Translations under genes and position numbers: made by a program
Shown: one piece after another, positions 8,332 to 16,255 of the stretch
Numbering within the stretch: the first letter of the stretch is position 1
How the letters are laid out: the number at the start of each line of letters is the position of its first letter
Notes under the pieces: model-generated
The model's input: only the letters and a program-made list of their open reading frames with translations
What the model was told of the DNA's origin: nothing
The model's database searches: none
From: Thalassotalea euphylliae
Lineage (GTDB): Bacteria; Pseudomonadota; Gammaproteobacteria; Enterobacterales; Alteromonadaceae
Direction: 5' to 3'
Length of the DNA: 64,000 bases
Assembly: GCF_003390375.1 (NCBI RefSeq)
Contig: NZ_QUOT01000001.1
Location: forward strand, 3,162,001 to 3,226,000

Positions 8332-11235
8332 TTAGTGCGTCACCACAATCAAGCGAATTGCTTCAAAGGTTAACTGTGCTTTGGCTAAGTAATCAGTTAA
8401 TTGACTTTGCTGCGTTTTAATGAAGTCGAGCTCTGCTTGGCGAACACTTGGGTTAATCGCCGCTAATGCTTGCAGGCGATCAAACTCTTGATCAAGTGTT
8501 TGATGCATATTGGCGTTAGCCTTTTCTGTGATCGCCGGAATTTGCGCTTGTGCATGTGCTTCTGCTTTAGTCACCAATGCAGGCACTTCACCTTTTAGTG
8601 CTTTAATCAGCTGAGTCGCCACTTGCTTTTTCACTGGCGTTAATTGCTGCTCAAGCACTTGTGAAGACACCTTGCTCGCTAAGTTATTACCCGCTTTGTC
8701 CACTAACACGCGAATTGGCGTGGTTGGCAAGTAGCGGCCTAGTTGCAAGTGGCTTGGCGCCGTTGCTTCAACGGTGAAAATACACTCTAGGAAAAAAGTA
8801 CCAACGGGCAGTGCTGGGTTTTTCAATAAACCGATGCTGGCGTTACCAATTTCGTCGCTGAGCACTAAATCCATCGCGCCACGCACCATAGGGTGATCCC
8901 ATGAAAGTAGCTGGTAGTCTTCACATGCCAAGGCAGTTTCGCGATCAAAGGTCACTGTTGTGCCATCTTCCGGTAATTGCGGGAAGTTCGGCGATAACAT
9001 ATGTTCAGTTGGGTTTAGGGCAATCGCATTGTCAGCTTTGTCGTCTTGCTGAATGCCAAAAACATCAAACACTTGGAACATATACTGTGGCAAGTCGATT
9101 TGGTTATCTAACTTCGCTACTTGCTCAACAATTTCTTGTGCACGGCCTTGGCCACTTGAATTCAGCTCTAGCAATTTGTCACGGCCACTTTCAAGCTCTT
9201 GCTTGATGGTTAGGTGCTGCTGATGACTTGCTTCAATCACAGCATCAATTGCGTCACCTTGCCAGTTTTGCGCAAACATCGCCGCTTGTAACTCACTGCC
9301 ATGGCTTTCAAATACCGCACGACCCGTTACACAAGTGTGTTCAAAGGCATTTAATGACTCTTGATACCAGCGGTAGAGCAGCGCTTGTGGCGAATGCTCA
9401 AAATACGGAATATGCAATTTGATGGTTTGCGTTTGACCAATACGATCTAAACGACCAATGCGCTGCTCTAATAAATCAGGGTTAGTTGGTAGATCAAACA
9501 ATACTAAGTGATGAGCGAACTGGAAGTTACGGCCTTCACTACCAATTTCTGAACAAAGCAGCACTTGTGCGCTATCTTCTTCTTGAGCGAAATAAGCGGC
9601 AGCGCGGTCGCGTTCAAAAATACTTAAGCCTTCGTGGAATACCGCCGCGCGAATACCTTCTTTTACGCGTAACGCGTTTTCAAGCTCAATTGCTGTATCG
9701 GCATGGGCACAAATCACTAATACTTTTTCTTGAGTTAGTGACTTTAACAGGTCAATTAAGTAGTCAACGCGAGGGTCGATATCATACCAATTGCTCGTCG
9801 CTGAGCTTAAGCTAAACAGACGCTCTGGTGTTGTTAACAGCTTACTTTGTTTAAGTTCTACTAACTCGTCTGCTGATTTATCTGCGACTAAATTATTGAT
9901 GCTTTGCTGGTAAGCTTCTGGCAGGGTAAGTGGCGCAGGTAGTGCTTTACGCTCTGGGAAGCCTTTAATGGTATTACGGCTGTTTCTAAACAGAATGCGG
10001 CCAGTACCGTGGCGATCGAGTAATTGCTTAATTAAGCCTTGGCGCGCCGTTTCTTGCGCCTTTTCATCATCGCCCGTTAATTCGGCTAGCTGGCTGCTAA
10101 TATCAGTTTCATGTAGTAGCTTTTTCAGCGTTTCACTTTGTGTGGTACTTAACGTTTGCTTGGCAACTAAGGCATTAGCAGCATCGGCAACTTCAGTGTA
10201 ATGACTTTCTTCTTCGATAAAGGTTTGATAATCGTAGAAACGATCAGGGTCAAGTAGACGCAAACGGGCAAAGTGGCTTTCGTGGCCTAATTGATCAGGC
10301 GTTGCTGTTAATAGCAAGACACCTGGGATCACTTGTGCAAGCTGTTCAATACACTGGTATTCAATGCTAGGTGCTTCTTTTGACCAGTTAAGGTGATGCG
10401 CTTCATCGACAACCATTAAGTCCCAGTCTTCAGCAATTAGTGCTTCGTACCATTGCGGACTTTCGGTGATGAAACTTAGATTTACTAAGACTAATTGCTC
10501 GGCGCTAAACGGGTTCTCGTCGCCACTTTGCTGGCAGCGCTCTTCATCGTAAATGGCAAACTTTAAATTAAAGCGGCGCAGCATTTCTACGAGCCATTGA
10601 TGCATTAGTGAATCAGGTACCACAATTAACACACGTTGGGCGCGGCCTGTGACGAGTTGTTGATGGATAATCAAACCTGCTTCAATGGTTTTACCTAAAC
10701 CAACTTCATCGGCAAGTAATACCCTTGGCGCGAATCGGCTACCGACTTCTTCCGCGATATAAAGTTGGTGTGGAATTAAGCTAACACGACCGCCTGCTAA
10801 GCCAACTAGCGGTGATTGTTGTTGCTCGTATTGGTGTTTAAGGCTGGCTTTGCGTAAACGGAACCAGTCAAGGCGATCTACTTGGCCATTGATTAAGCGG
10901 TCTTGCGGCTTATTGAACTTGATAAAGTGATCTATCATCACTTCTTTTAACTGGGTTTGTTCGCCCGTATCAACGCGTGTGCCTGTGTAGGAAAGTAAGC
11001 CACCTTGCTCGATGACATCTTCTACTTTTAGCATCCAGCCTTCATGGCTTGGCACTAAATCACCAGGGTTAAAAACTACGCGGGTTAATGGCGCATTGTC
11101 GATTGCATATTTTCTCGCTTCACCAGTGGCGGTAAAAATTATCGTGACATGACGATTTTCGACACCGGTAACTGTACCAAGACCTTGATCTGATTCACTA
11201 TCACTGATCCAACGTTGGCCAGGAAAAAAATGCAT
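8332..11235 (-). CDS. rapA: RNA polymerase-associated SWI2/SNF2 ATPase RapA
   Basis: ATPase that binds RNA polymerase and helps recycle it from post-termination complexes. The start was set at 11235 (MHFFPGQRWISDSES), eleven codons inside the longest frame, because it aligns with the standard RapA N-terminus and has GGAG about nine bases upstream. This gives 967 residues, the usual length. Visible motifs: N-terminal Tudor-like domains, Walker A DEVGLGKT, DEAH box VVDEAHHL, helicase motif V/VI region SEIGSEGRNFQFA and LEQRIGRLDRIGQ, and the long C-terminal RapA-specific domain ending near IRLIVVTH. Confidence 0.97.
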   Translation of the reverse strand: MHFFPGQRWISDSESDQGLGTVTGVENRHVTIIFTATGEARKYAIDNAPLTRVVFNPGDLVPSHEGWMLKVEDVIEQGGLLSYTGTRVDTGEQTQLKEVMIDHFIKFNKPQDRLINGQVDRLDWFRLRKASLKHQYEQQQSPLVGLAGGRVSLIPHQLYIAEEVGSRFAPRVLLADEVGLGKTIEAGLIIHQQLVTGRAQRVLIVVPDSLMHQWLVEMLRRFNLKFAIYDEERCQQSGDENPFSAEQLVLVNLSFITESPQWYEALIAEDWDLMVVDEAHHLNWSKEAPSIEYQCIEQLAQVIPGVLLLTATPDQLGHESHFARLRLLDPDRFYDYQTFIEEESHYTEVADAANALVAKQTLSTTQSETLKKLLHETDISSQLAELTGDDEKAQETARQGLIKQLLDRHGTGRILFRNSRNTIKGFPERKALPAPLTLPEAYQQSINNLVADKSADELVELKQSKLLTTPERLFSLSSATSNWYDIDPRVDYLIDLLKSLTQEKVLVICAHADTAIELENALRVKEGIRAAVFHEGLSIFERDRAAAYFAQEEDSAQVLLCSEIGSEGRNFQFAHHLVLFDLPTNPDLLEQRIGRLDRIGQTQTIKLHIPYFEHSPQALLYRWYQESLNAFEHTCVTGRAVFESHGSELQAAMFAQNWQGDAIDAVIEASHQQHLTIKQELESGRDKLLELNSSGQGRAQEIVEQVAKLDNQIDLPQYMFQVFDVFGIQQDDKADNAIALNPTEHMLSPNFPQLPEDGTTVTFDRETALACEDYQLLSWDHPMVRGAMDLVLSDEIGNASIGLLKNPALPVGTFFLECIFTVEATAPSHLQLGRYLPTTPIRVLVDKAGNNLASKVSSQVLEQQLTPVKKQVATQLIKALKGEVPALVTKAEAHAQAQIPAITEKANANMHQTLDQEFDRLQALAAINPSVRQAELDFIKTQQSQLTDYLAKAQLTFEAIRLIVVTH

Positions 11236-11742
11236 ATTGACACACTCCAAAAACGATTCAGCCAGCAAAAGAGTTAACGCGCATTGCTTAATTCGTTTAG
11301 CAACGCCACTGGCTCAGGCAAAAAAGGGGCGACATATTACCGTTAATACTAGTTGTAATCACCAAAAAGTTCGTGTTTTTTCTGTGCGCTTGAAAGGGGG
11401 AGAGTAACGACTGTGGTTGAGGATGATTTTAGCGTTAATGTTAACGGTATAGGAATGTATTTGTTAGACAAGAAATTACGCGGAAAAATGCGCTTGGTAA
11501 TAGCCTACTATGACAGCTTTTTAGGGCGCGTCAATAGCTGAAAAAATTGCGTGTAAAATCGCTAAAATTTGCTTGCGGGAGGCAGCTGAAACTGTCAAAG
11601 TGAAATTCAACGTATACAAGGAATTCATCAACCGCTAGAAAAATCGTAGCTTAGGTTGATAGTGACAGTACGGGCTTGTCGACACTTGCCCCATGCGCTT
11701 TCGTCTGACTACGATGGCTCTATGCTAAGCGAGCGTGCCTAT
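11236..11742. other. Intergenic region between rapA and the interrupted PIN-PhoH gene
   Basis: About 500 bases with no convincing gene. It separates divergent rapA and PIN-PhoH genes and must hold both promoters. No regulatory motif could be assigned with confidence. Widely spaced inverted words (TACCGTTAA at 11338 and TTAACGGTA at 11441) were noticed but are too far apart to interpret. Confidence 0.6.
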
Positions 11743-13098
11743 ATGTCTGACGAAACCATTATCTATGTTTTAGATACGAATATCTTGCTTCACGAACCTT
11801 TCGCCTTTCTCTCCTTTAAAGAACATGATGTTGTCGTTCCGATGACAGTATTGGAAGAATTAGACTCGATAAAAGACCGCAAAAAAGATGTCAGCCGCGA
11901 TGCCCGCGTTGCCATTCGTGCACTCGAAGATGTGCTGGCCAATTCGACACCTGAGCAAATCATTGCAGGGGTGCCACTGGCGACTAGTTTAGGCAGCCAA
12001 GAACAATCACCCAGCGGTGCGCTGTCGATTATTAATGACTATGCGCTAGAGCAAAAAGCATCAACCTTGTCATTTAATGAAAATGATAACCGTATTATCA
12101 ATGCGGCCATCAATATTCAGAATCACCACTCCGATCGCAAAGTCGTGTTGGTGACCAAAGACATCAATATGCGCCTAAAAGCGAAGGGGGCAGGGATGGC
12201 GCACGTTGAAGATTATCGTACAGACCAACTGATTGACGATGTTCGCTTTTTAACCAAGGGTTATCACCAATTTGATGGGGACTTTTGGGATAATATCAAA
12301 GAGTGTGAAAGCGAAAGTGAAGGGCGTAATACTACGCACTATGTCAAACGCGACATTTTACCCGCCACCTATATGAACGAATACTTACTGGATGATGGTG
12401 AGCATTTTGCAGGCAAAATTGTCGGTTGGGACGAAGAACAACTAGCGATTCAAGATTTATCGCGCGAGCGCTTAATGGCCAAGCAAGCGTGGGGAATTCA
12501 CCCGAAAAACATTTATCAAGGGATGGCGATGGACGCCTTGCTCGATCCAACAATTGATTTGGTCATTCTAACTGGCCCTGCAGGTTGTGGTAAAACACTA
12601 TTGGCCTTGGCCGCCGCGTTAGAGCAAGTAATTGAGCGTGGCCTATACGACAAAGTAATTGTGACTCGCAGCACGCCAGAAATTGCCGAATTGATTGGTT
12701 TCTTACCGGGCACAGAAGAAGAGAAGATGGCCCCTTGGCTGGCGGCCATTACCGACTCGTTGGAAGTTCTGCACAAGCAAGATGAAAGCATGAGTGGCAG
12801 CATGAATTACATTATGGAAAAGGCTAACATCCAGTTTAAATCCGTTAACTTTATGCGCGGTCGCAGTATTCAAAATGCCATTGTCATCTTGCAACCCCGA
12901 ATTACAAATAATTTAAAGTTTTTACCTCTTTATTTTTCTTGGCCTGTAGAAAAAGTAAAAAGAATTTCCAAAAAAGTCGATTGCTTTAACTACTCTAAGC
13001 AGTCTTGCAACATCAAACCTTTACTAAATATTTGTAATTTACAAGAAGAGTACAACACAAAGTCTAGCAACGATTCAATCTTTTGGGAGGCTGCGTAA
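11743..13098 (+). pseudogene. PIN-PhoH (PhoH2-type) gene, 5' part, split by genomic island
   Basis: 5' part of the chromosomal PIN-PhoH gene; the family couples a PIN ribonuclease domain to a PhoH RNA-helicase-like ATPase. ATG at 11743 (MSDETIIYVLDTNIL) is the likely start, though the frame is open from 11656. The PIN domain keeps its acidic residues (LDTN, EELD, DNRIIN, TKDINMRL) and the ATPase has Walker A GPAGCGKT. Homology stops at about 12,890, after RGRSIQNAIVIL, exactly where the Walker B DEAQN should follow. The frame then runs through 68 unrelated codons to a TAA at 13096-13098, giving 451 residues. The missing C-terminus is found at 30,152-30,310. As read, the ATPase cannot work, but the PIN domain is intact. 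Confidence 0.88.
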
Positions 13099-14480
13099 TG
13101 AAAAGCTCTATTGATAATCGAAACCCTAGAGTATTAGATACATCTGCATTGGTTCATGATCCAAAAAGCCTTCTATCCTATAAAGATGACGTATACATCT
13201 GTTTAACAGTGCTTGAAGAGCTAGATAATCTTAAAGAGCGAAGAGATAAGAGCGTAAGTGCTGATGCACGCGTCGTTATTCGAATGCTTGAAGACATCAT
13301 CAATGGGCATTCAGCAGAAGAAATGGAAGCAGGTATTGCATTACCATCTACTGAATCTGCCAAACGAGGACGCCTATACATCGGCATTGACACTCAAATG
13401 GATATGGCTAAAGAGTTAAGGCACGGCATAGGTAGTGACGCTGATAATCGCATCATCAACTATGCACTTCACCTTCAAAAGCAGTTAAATAAAGATGTCA
13501 CCATTGTAAGTCGTGATATCAATATGCGACTAAAGGCTAGAACCATTGGCGTTGATGCTGAAGATGTCTTAGTAGATCATCAAATTTCAGATATTGATCT
13601 TCTCTACACAGGTGTTCAGGTTTTTGAAGGTGATTTGTTTGATCTATGTGACGAGCAATCGGGTTTTGCAATGTCTGGGCAAGACTACCGTTTTCCCAGA
13701 GACATATTTAATGAAGAAGCTCAGAAAAATATGTACTGGTATGACGATGCTGGTCATATCGGGATTATCAATGAAGTATCTGAAGACTTTGTTCACACTT
13801 CGCTTTTATCTAGAAGGCAGGAAAAAGTCTGGGGTATTGCACCCAAAAACCAACGTCAAGCGGTTGCGCTAAGCCAACTGACCGATCCTGAGTTTGACTT
13901 AAATATTATTCTTGGCCCTGCTGGATCTGGTAAGACTTTTTTAGCCGTTGCTGCGGGATTACATCAAGTATTAGAAACCAAGCAGTATAAAAAGATAGTT
14001 GTTGTCCGTTCACGAGACTTCATGGATGACGATCCGGGGTATTTACCGGGCGATCTCAAAGAAAAATCTATGCCATTGCTGGCTGGTATTACCGACGCCT
14101 TAATTTCAATGCATTCAGATGATGGTGATGATAGAAATACTTACTCTACTATTGAACACATCATAGAGAAAGCCAACATTGAATTCACGTCAATGGCTTA
14201 TTTCAGGGGGCGTTCTATAGATGACGCCGTGTTGATTATTGACGAGGCTCAGAACATGACTCGTGCCCAAATGAAAGGCATGCTTAGTCGTGGCGGTAAA
14301 AACTGCCGAACAATCGTTCTTGGTAACCTTGCCCAAATAGATGATCGCTTTGTCACACCTGCATCCTCAGGTGCGAGTGCGGCGGTTAATATTTATCGGA
14401 ATTACGAAAAAGGTAGTGTGCTTATTTTCGATGAAGTCGAAAGAAGTTCATTAGCAGAATTTACAGAGAAGAATTTTTAA
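13098..14480 (+). CDS. Island-encoded complete PIN-PhoH protein
   Basis: A complete 460-residue PIN-PhoH paralogue at the left end of the island. N-terminal PIN domain: VLDTSALVHD, EELDNLKER, DADNRIINYA, VSRDINMRLKA. C-terminal PhoH ATPase: Walker A GPAGSGKT, then RGRSIDDAVLIIDEAQNMT (Walker B) and VLGNLAQID. The start is ATG 13098, preceded by GGGAGG at 13085-13090. The TAA of the broken host frame overlaps this ATG as TAATG, so ribosomes finishing the host fragment could reinitiate here. It differs clearly from the host copy in sequence (for example FMDDDPGYLPGDL versus IAELIGFLPGTEE), so it is a diverged homologue rather than a duplication. Likely role: replacement for the gene the island destroys. 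Confidence 0.93.
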   Translation: MKSSIDNRNPRVLDTSALVHDPKSLLSYKDDVYICLTVLEELDNLKERRDKSVSADARVVIRMLEDIINGHSAEEMEAGIALPSTESAKRGRLYIGIDTQMDMAKELRHGIGSDADNRIINYALHLQKQLNKDVTIVSRDINMRLKARTIGVDAEDVLVDHQISDIDLLYTGVQVFEGDLFDLCDEQSGFAMSGQDYRFPRDIFNEEAQKNMYWYDDAGHIGIINEVSEDFVHTSLLSRRQEKVWGIAPKNQRQAVALSQLTDPEFDLNIILGPAGSGKTFLAVAAGLHQVLETKQYKKIVVVRSRDFMDDDPGYLPGDLKEKSMPLLAGITDALISMHSDDGDDRNTYSTIEHIIEKANIEFTSMAYFRGRSIDDAVLIIDEAQNMTRAQMKGMLSRGGKNCRTIVLGNLAQIDDRFVTPASSGASAAVNIYRNYEKGSVLIFDEVERSSLAEFTEKNF

Positions 14481-14512
14481 CAATGCTCACTTTTTATCGT
14501 TAACTGCTGTAT

Positions 14513-14538
14513 TAGCCACTACTTAGATGGAGTGGCTA
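14513..14538 (+). terminator. Stem-loop after island PIN-PhoH gene
   Basis: TAGCCACT and AGTGGCTA form an 8-bp stem with a 10-base loop, 33 bases after the stop. It is followed by TAATAATAA rather than a T-tract, so it is at best a weak terminator. Confidence 0.4.
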
Positions 14539-14662
14539 TAATAATAACAGGTAATTTCTATTTTAATTTAGACTATTTTATCTAGATCTATATTAGTAAT
14601 TTGAATCGACCAGATTTTCCTAGACACAAATAAGTTGTAAACTTTGTGTCCTAGGAGGATGA

Positions 14663-14956
14663 ATGAGCGCTAAAAGATTTCCCGAAGAATTTAAGGTTCA
14701 GGCCGTTAAGCAAGTGACTGAAAAAGGTCACTCCGTTGCAAGCGTTGCAGAACGGTTAGATATCTCGACAAATAGTCTTTATATCTGGTTAAAACGCTAT
14801 GGCAGTAACAGCGAACACTACCAAGAATTATCCGAGCAAGAAAAGCGTATTAAAGCGCTTGAGAAAGAACTAAAGCGTACTCAACAAGAACGTGATCTAT
14901 TAAAGGAAGCCGCCGTGTACTTTGCGGGCGAGTCAAAGAAAAGTACACGTTCATAA
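14663..14956 (+). CDS. IS3-family transposase OrfA
   Basis: A 97-residue helix-turn-helix protein (FPEEFKVQAVKQVTEKGHSV ... LDISTNSLYIWLKRYG) followed by a leucine-zipper-like coiled coil (about residues 50-85). It is the DNA-binding half of the transposase. A ribosome site AGGAGG lies just upstream of ATG 14663. The frame of orfB is -1 relative to this gene. Confidence 0.92.
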   Translation: MSAKRFPEEFKVQAVKQVTEKGHSVASVAERLDISTNSLYIWLKRYGSNSEHYQELSEQEKRIKALEKELKRTQQERDLLKEAAVYFAGESKKSTRS

Positions 14957-15813
14957 AGTCTCGGCTCAACCAATACCCCATAAAGCTGATGTGCCAAGCG
15001 TTGCAAGTTCACCGCAGTGGCTTTCATGCTTGGTTGCAAAAGCCAGAATCCAAGCGAGCTAAGGATGACAAGCGCTTAACGGGTTTAATCAAACAGTCTT
15101 GGCTTGAAAGCGGCTGCGTTTACGGTTATCGCAAAATTCAAAGTGATATGTTGGATTTAGGTGAAGTTTGCTCAAAGAATAGAGTTCATCGATTAATGCA
15201 GTTATCAGGCATTCAAGCTCAAGTCGGCTATAAGAAGCGCAAAGGCAACTATGGCACTAAGCCTTCTGTGGTCGCAGATAACCAGTTAAAACGACAGTTT
15301 GATGTAGTACAGCCAAATCAAGCTTGGGTAACTGATATCACTTATATTGATACGCACGAAGGCTTTCTCTATTTAGCCGTAGTTATCGACTTGTTTTCTC
15401 GGCAAGTCGTTGGCTGGTCGATGCAATCGATGATGCATACTGATTTAGTCTTAAGTGCATTACTCGCTGCTGTATGGCGAAGAAAACCTAAGCAAACGGT
15501 TATTATACATTCCGATCAAGGCAGCCAATTTACAGGTTATGACTGGCAACGATTTGCTGCTGAGCATAATTTATCACTCAGTATGAGTCGTAGAGGTAAC
15601 TGCCATGATAATGCTGTTGCTGAGAGCTTCTTTCAGTTGCTAAAACGTGAACGGATCAAGCGAAGAAAATACAAAAATAGAGAAAAAGCTAAGGAAGATA
15701 TTTTCGATTACATCGAAATGTTTTATAACAGCAAACGTAAACATGGTTATCTAAATAATCAGTCTCCAACTGACTATGATAAAACCTATTTTATGAATCA
15801 AGAAAACGTCTAG
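14944..15813 (+). CDS. IS3-family transposase OrfB (DDE integrase core)
   Basis: Catalytic half of the transposase. The rve core has the three acidic residues in VTDITYIDT, IIHSDQGSQF and CHDNAVAESFF. The first ATG is at 14989, but family-like sequence begins further upstream in the same frame (KEKYTFIKSRLNQYPIKLMC). The protein is therefore probably made as an OrfAB fusion by -1 frameshifting in the A-rich stretch around 14935-14943. The start coordinate given is approximate. No internal stop is seen, so the element may be active. Confidence 0.88.
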   Translation, partial: YTFIKSRLNQYPIKLMCQALQVHRSGFHAWLQKPESKRAKDDKRLTGLIKQSWLESGCVYGYRKIQSDMLDLGEVCSKNRVHRLMQLSGIQAQVGYKKRKGNYGTKPSVVADNQLKRQFDVVQPNQAWVTDITYIDTHEGFLYLAVVIDLFSRQVVGWSMQSMMHTDLVLSALLAAVWRRKPKQTVIIHSDQGSQFTGYDWQRFAAEHNLSLSMSRRGNCHDNAVAESFFQLLKRERIKRRKYKNREKAKEDIFDYIEMFYNSKRKHGYLNNQSPTDYDKTYFMNQENV

Positions 15814-15836
15814 GGTAGTCTGGTCGATTCAATAAT

Positions 15837-16000
15837 TGTATTTGTGTAAGAGCAAACTCACACTCTTTAATGATTTCATACACAATGTTTAGCAAACAGT
15901 GAGTTTTTGCATGCGGAAGTTTTTCATTAAATATTTTACTTTCTAGTCTGGTTTTCAAACCAGTGCAGTAGCATGCATAGATATCTTCATTATTATTCAT
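15837..16000 (-). CDS. Small unidentified ORF whose 3' end was changed by IS insertion
   Basis: On the minus strand from ATG 16000, a frame runs to the IS3 end (MNNNEDIYACYCTGLKTRLE...). If the IS and one TAAT copy are removed, it continues only four residues and stops at a TAG (complement of 14588-14590), giving about 58 residues. With the IS present it ends inside the IS at 15791 as 69 residues. The ribosome site is weak (AGAG about 12 bases upstream). I do not recognise the protein; it could be spurious. Confidence 0.4.
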
Positions 16001-16255
16001 TTTGTTATTTCTCTATTGTTATTTCTTTCTCCTATTTCTAATTTCCTAAATAAATTATCTCCACTATTACAGCTTTATTCAAGTGTAATTTTCTGATAAT
16101 AAAGGTTATTTTATTATTTGTTGTTTTATCAAATGTTTACTGTAAGCGCTTTTGAGTGGATGTATGTGAGAAACTAAGAGCACTATAAAGCTGTTGTATA
16201 TATTCATCTTTTGACACACAAAATTTTCAAGTAATTGGTATGTATATTCATTCTT
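16001..16255. promoter_or_regulatory. AT-rich intergenic region with a LacI-family-like operator half-match at 16141-16154
   Basis: TGTAAGCGCTTTTG at 16141-16154 has the central CG palindrome typical of LacI-family sites (compare the two clear ones at 19464 and 19552). It lies downstream of the cytochrome gene and upstream of no recognised gene on the plus strand, so it may be a relic of a lost promoter. The remainder of the region shows no gene. Confidence 0.3.

Larger units (their letters stand above)
14601..15832 (+). mobile_element. IS3-family insertion sequence (complete)
   Basis: About 1.23 kb bounded by inverted repeats TTGAATCGACCAGA at the left and TCTGGTCGATTCAA at the right, continuing imperfectly into CCTAGAC. 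The four bases TAAT flank both sides (14597-14600 and 15833-15836), a plausible target duplication though the area is AT-rich. It holds orfA and orfB of the usual IS3 type. Confidence 0.9.

Noticed and set aside
9228..9815. Plus-strand frames inside rapA
   Set aside because: They lie opposite conserved RapA coding sequence and have the composition of antisense shadows.
13098..14480. Duplication of the chromosomal PIN-PhoH gene by unequal crossing-over
   Set aside because: The two copies differ throughout (for example IAELIGFLPGTEE versus MDDDPGYLPGDLK), which is far more than a recent duplication would show.
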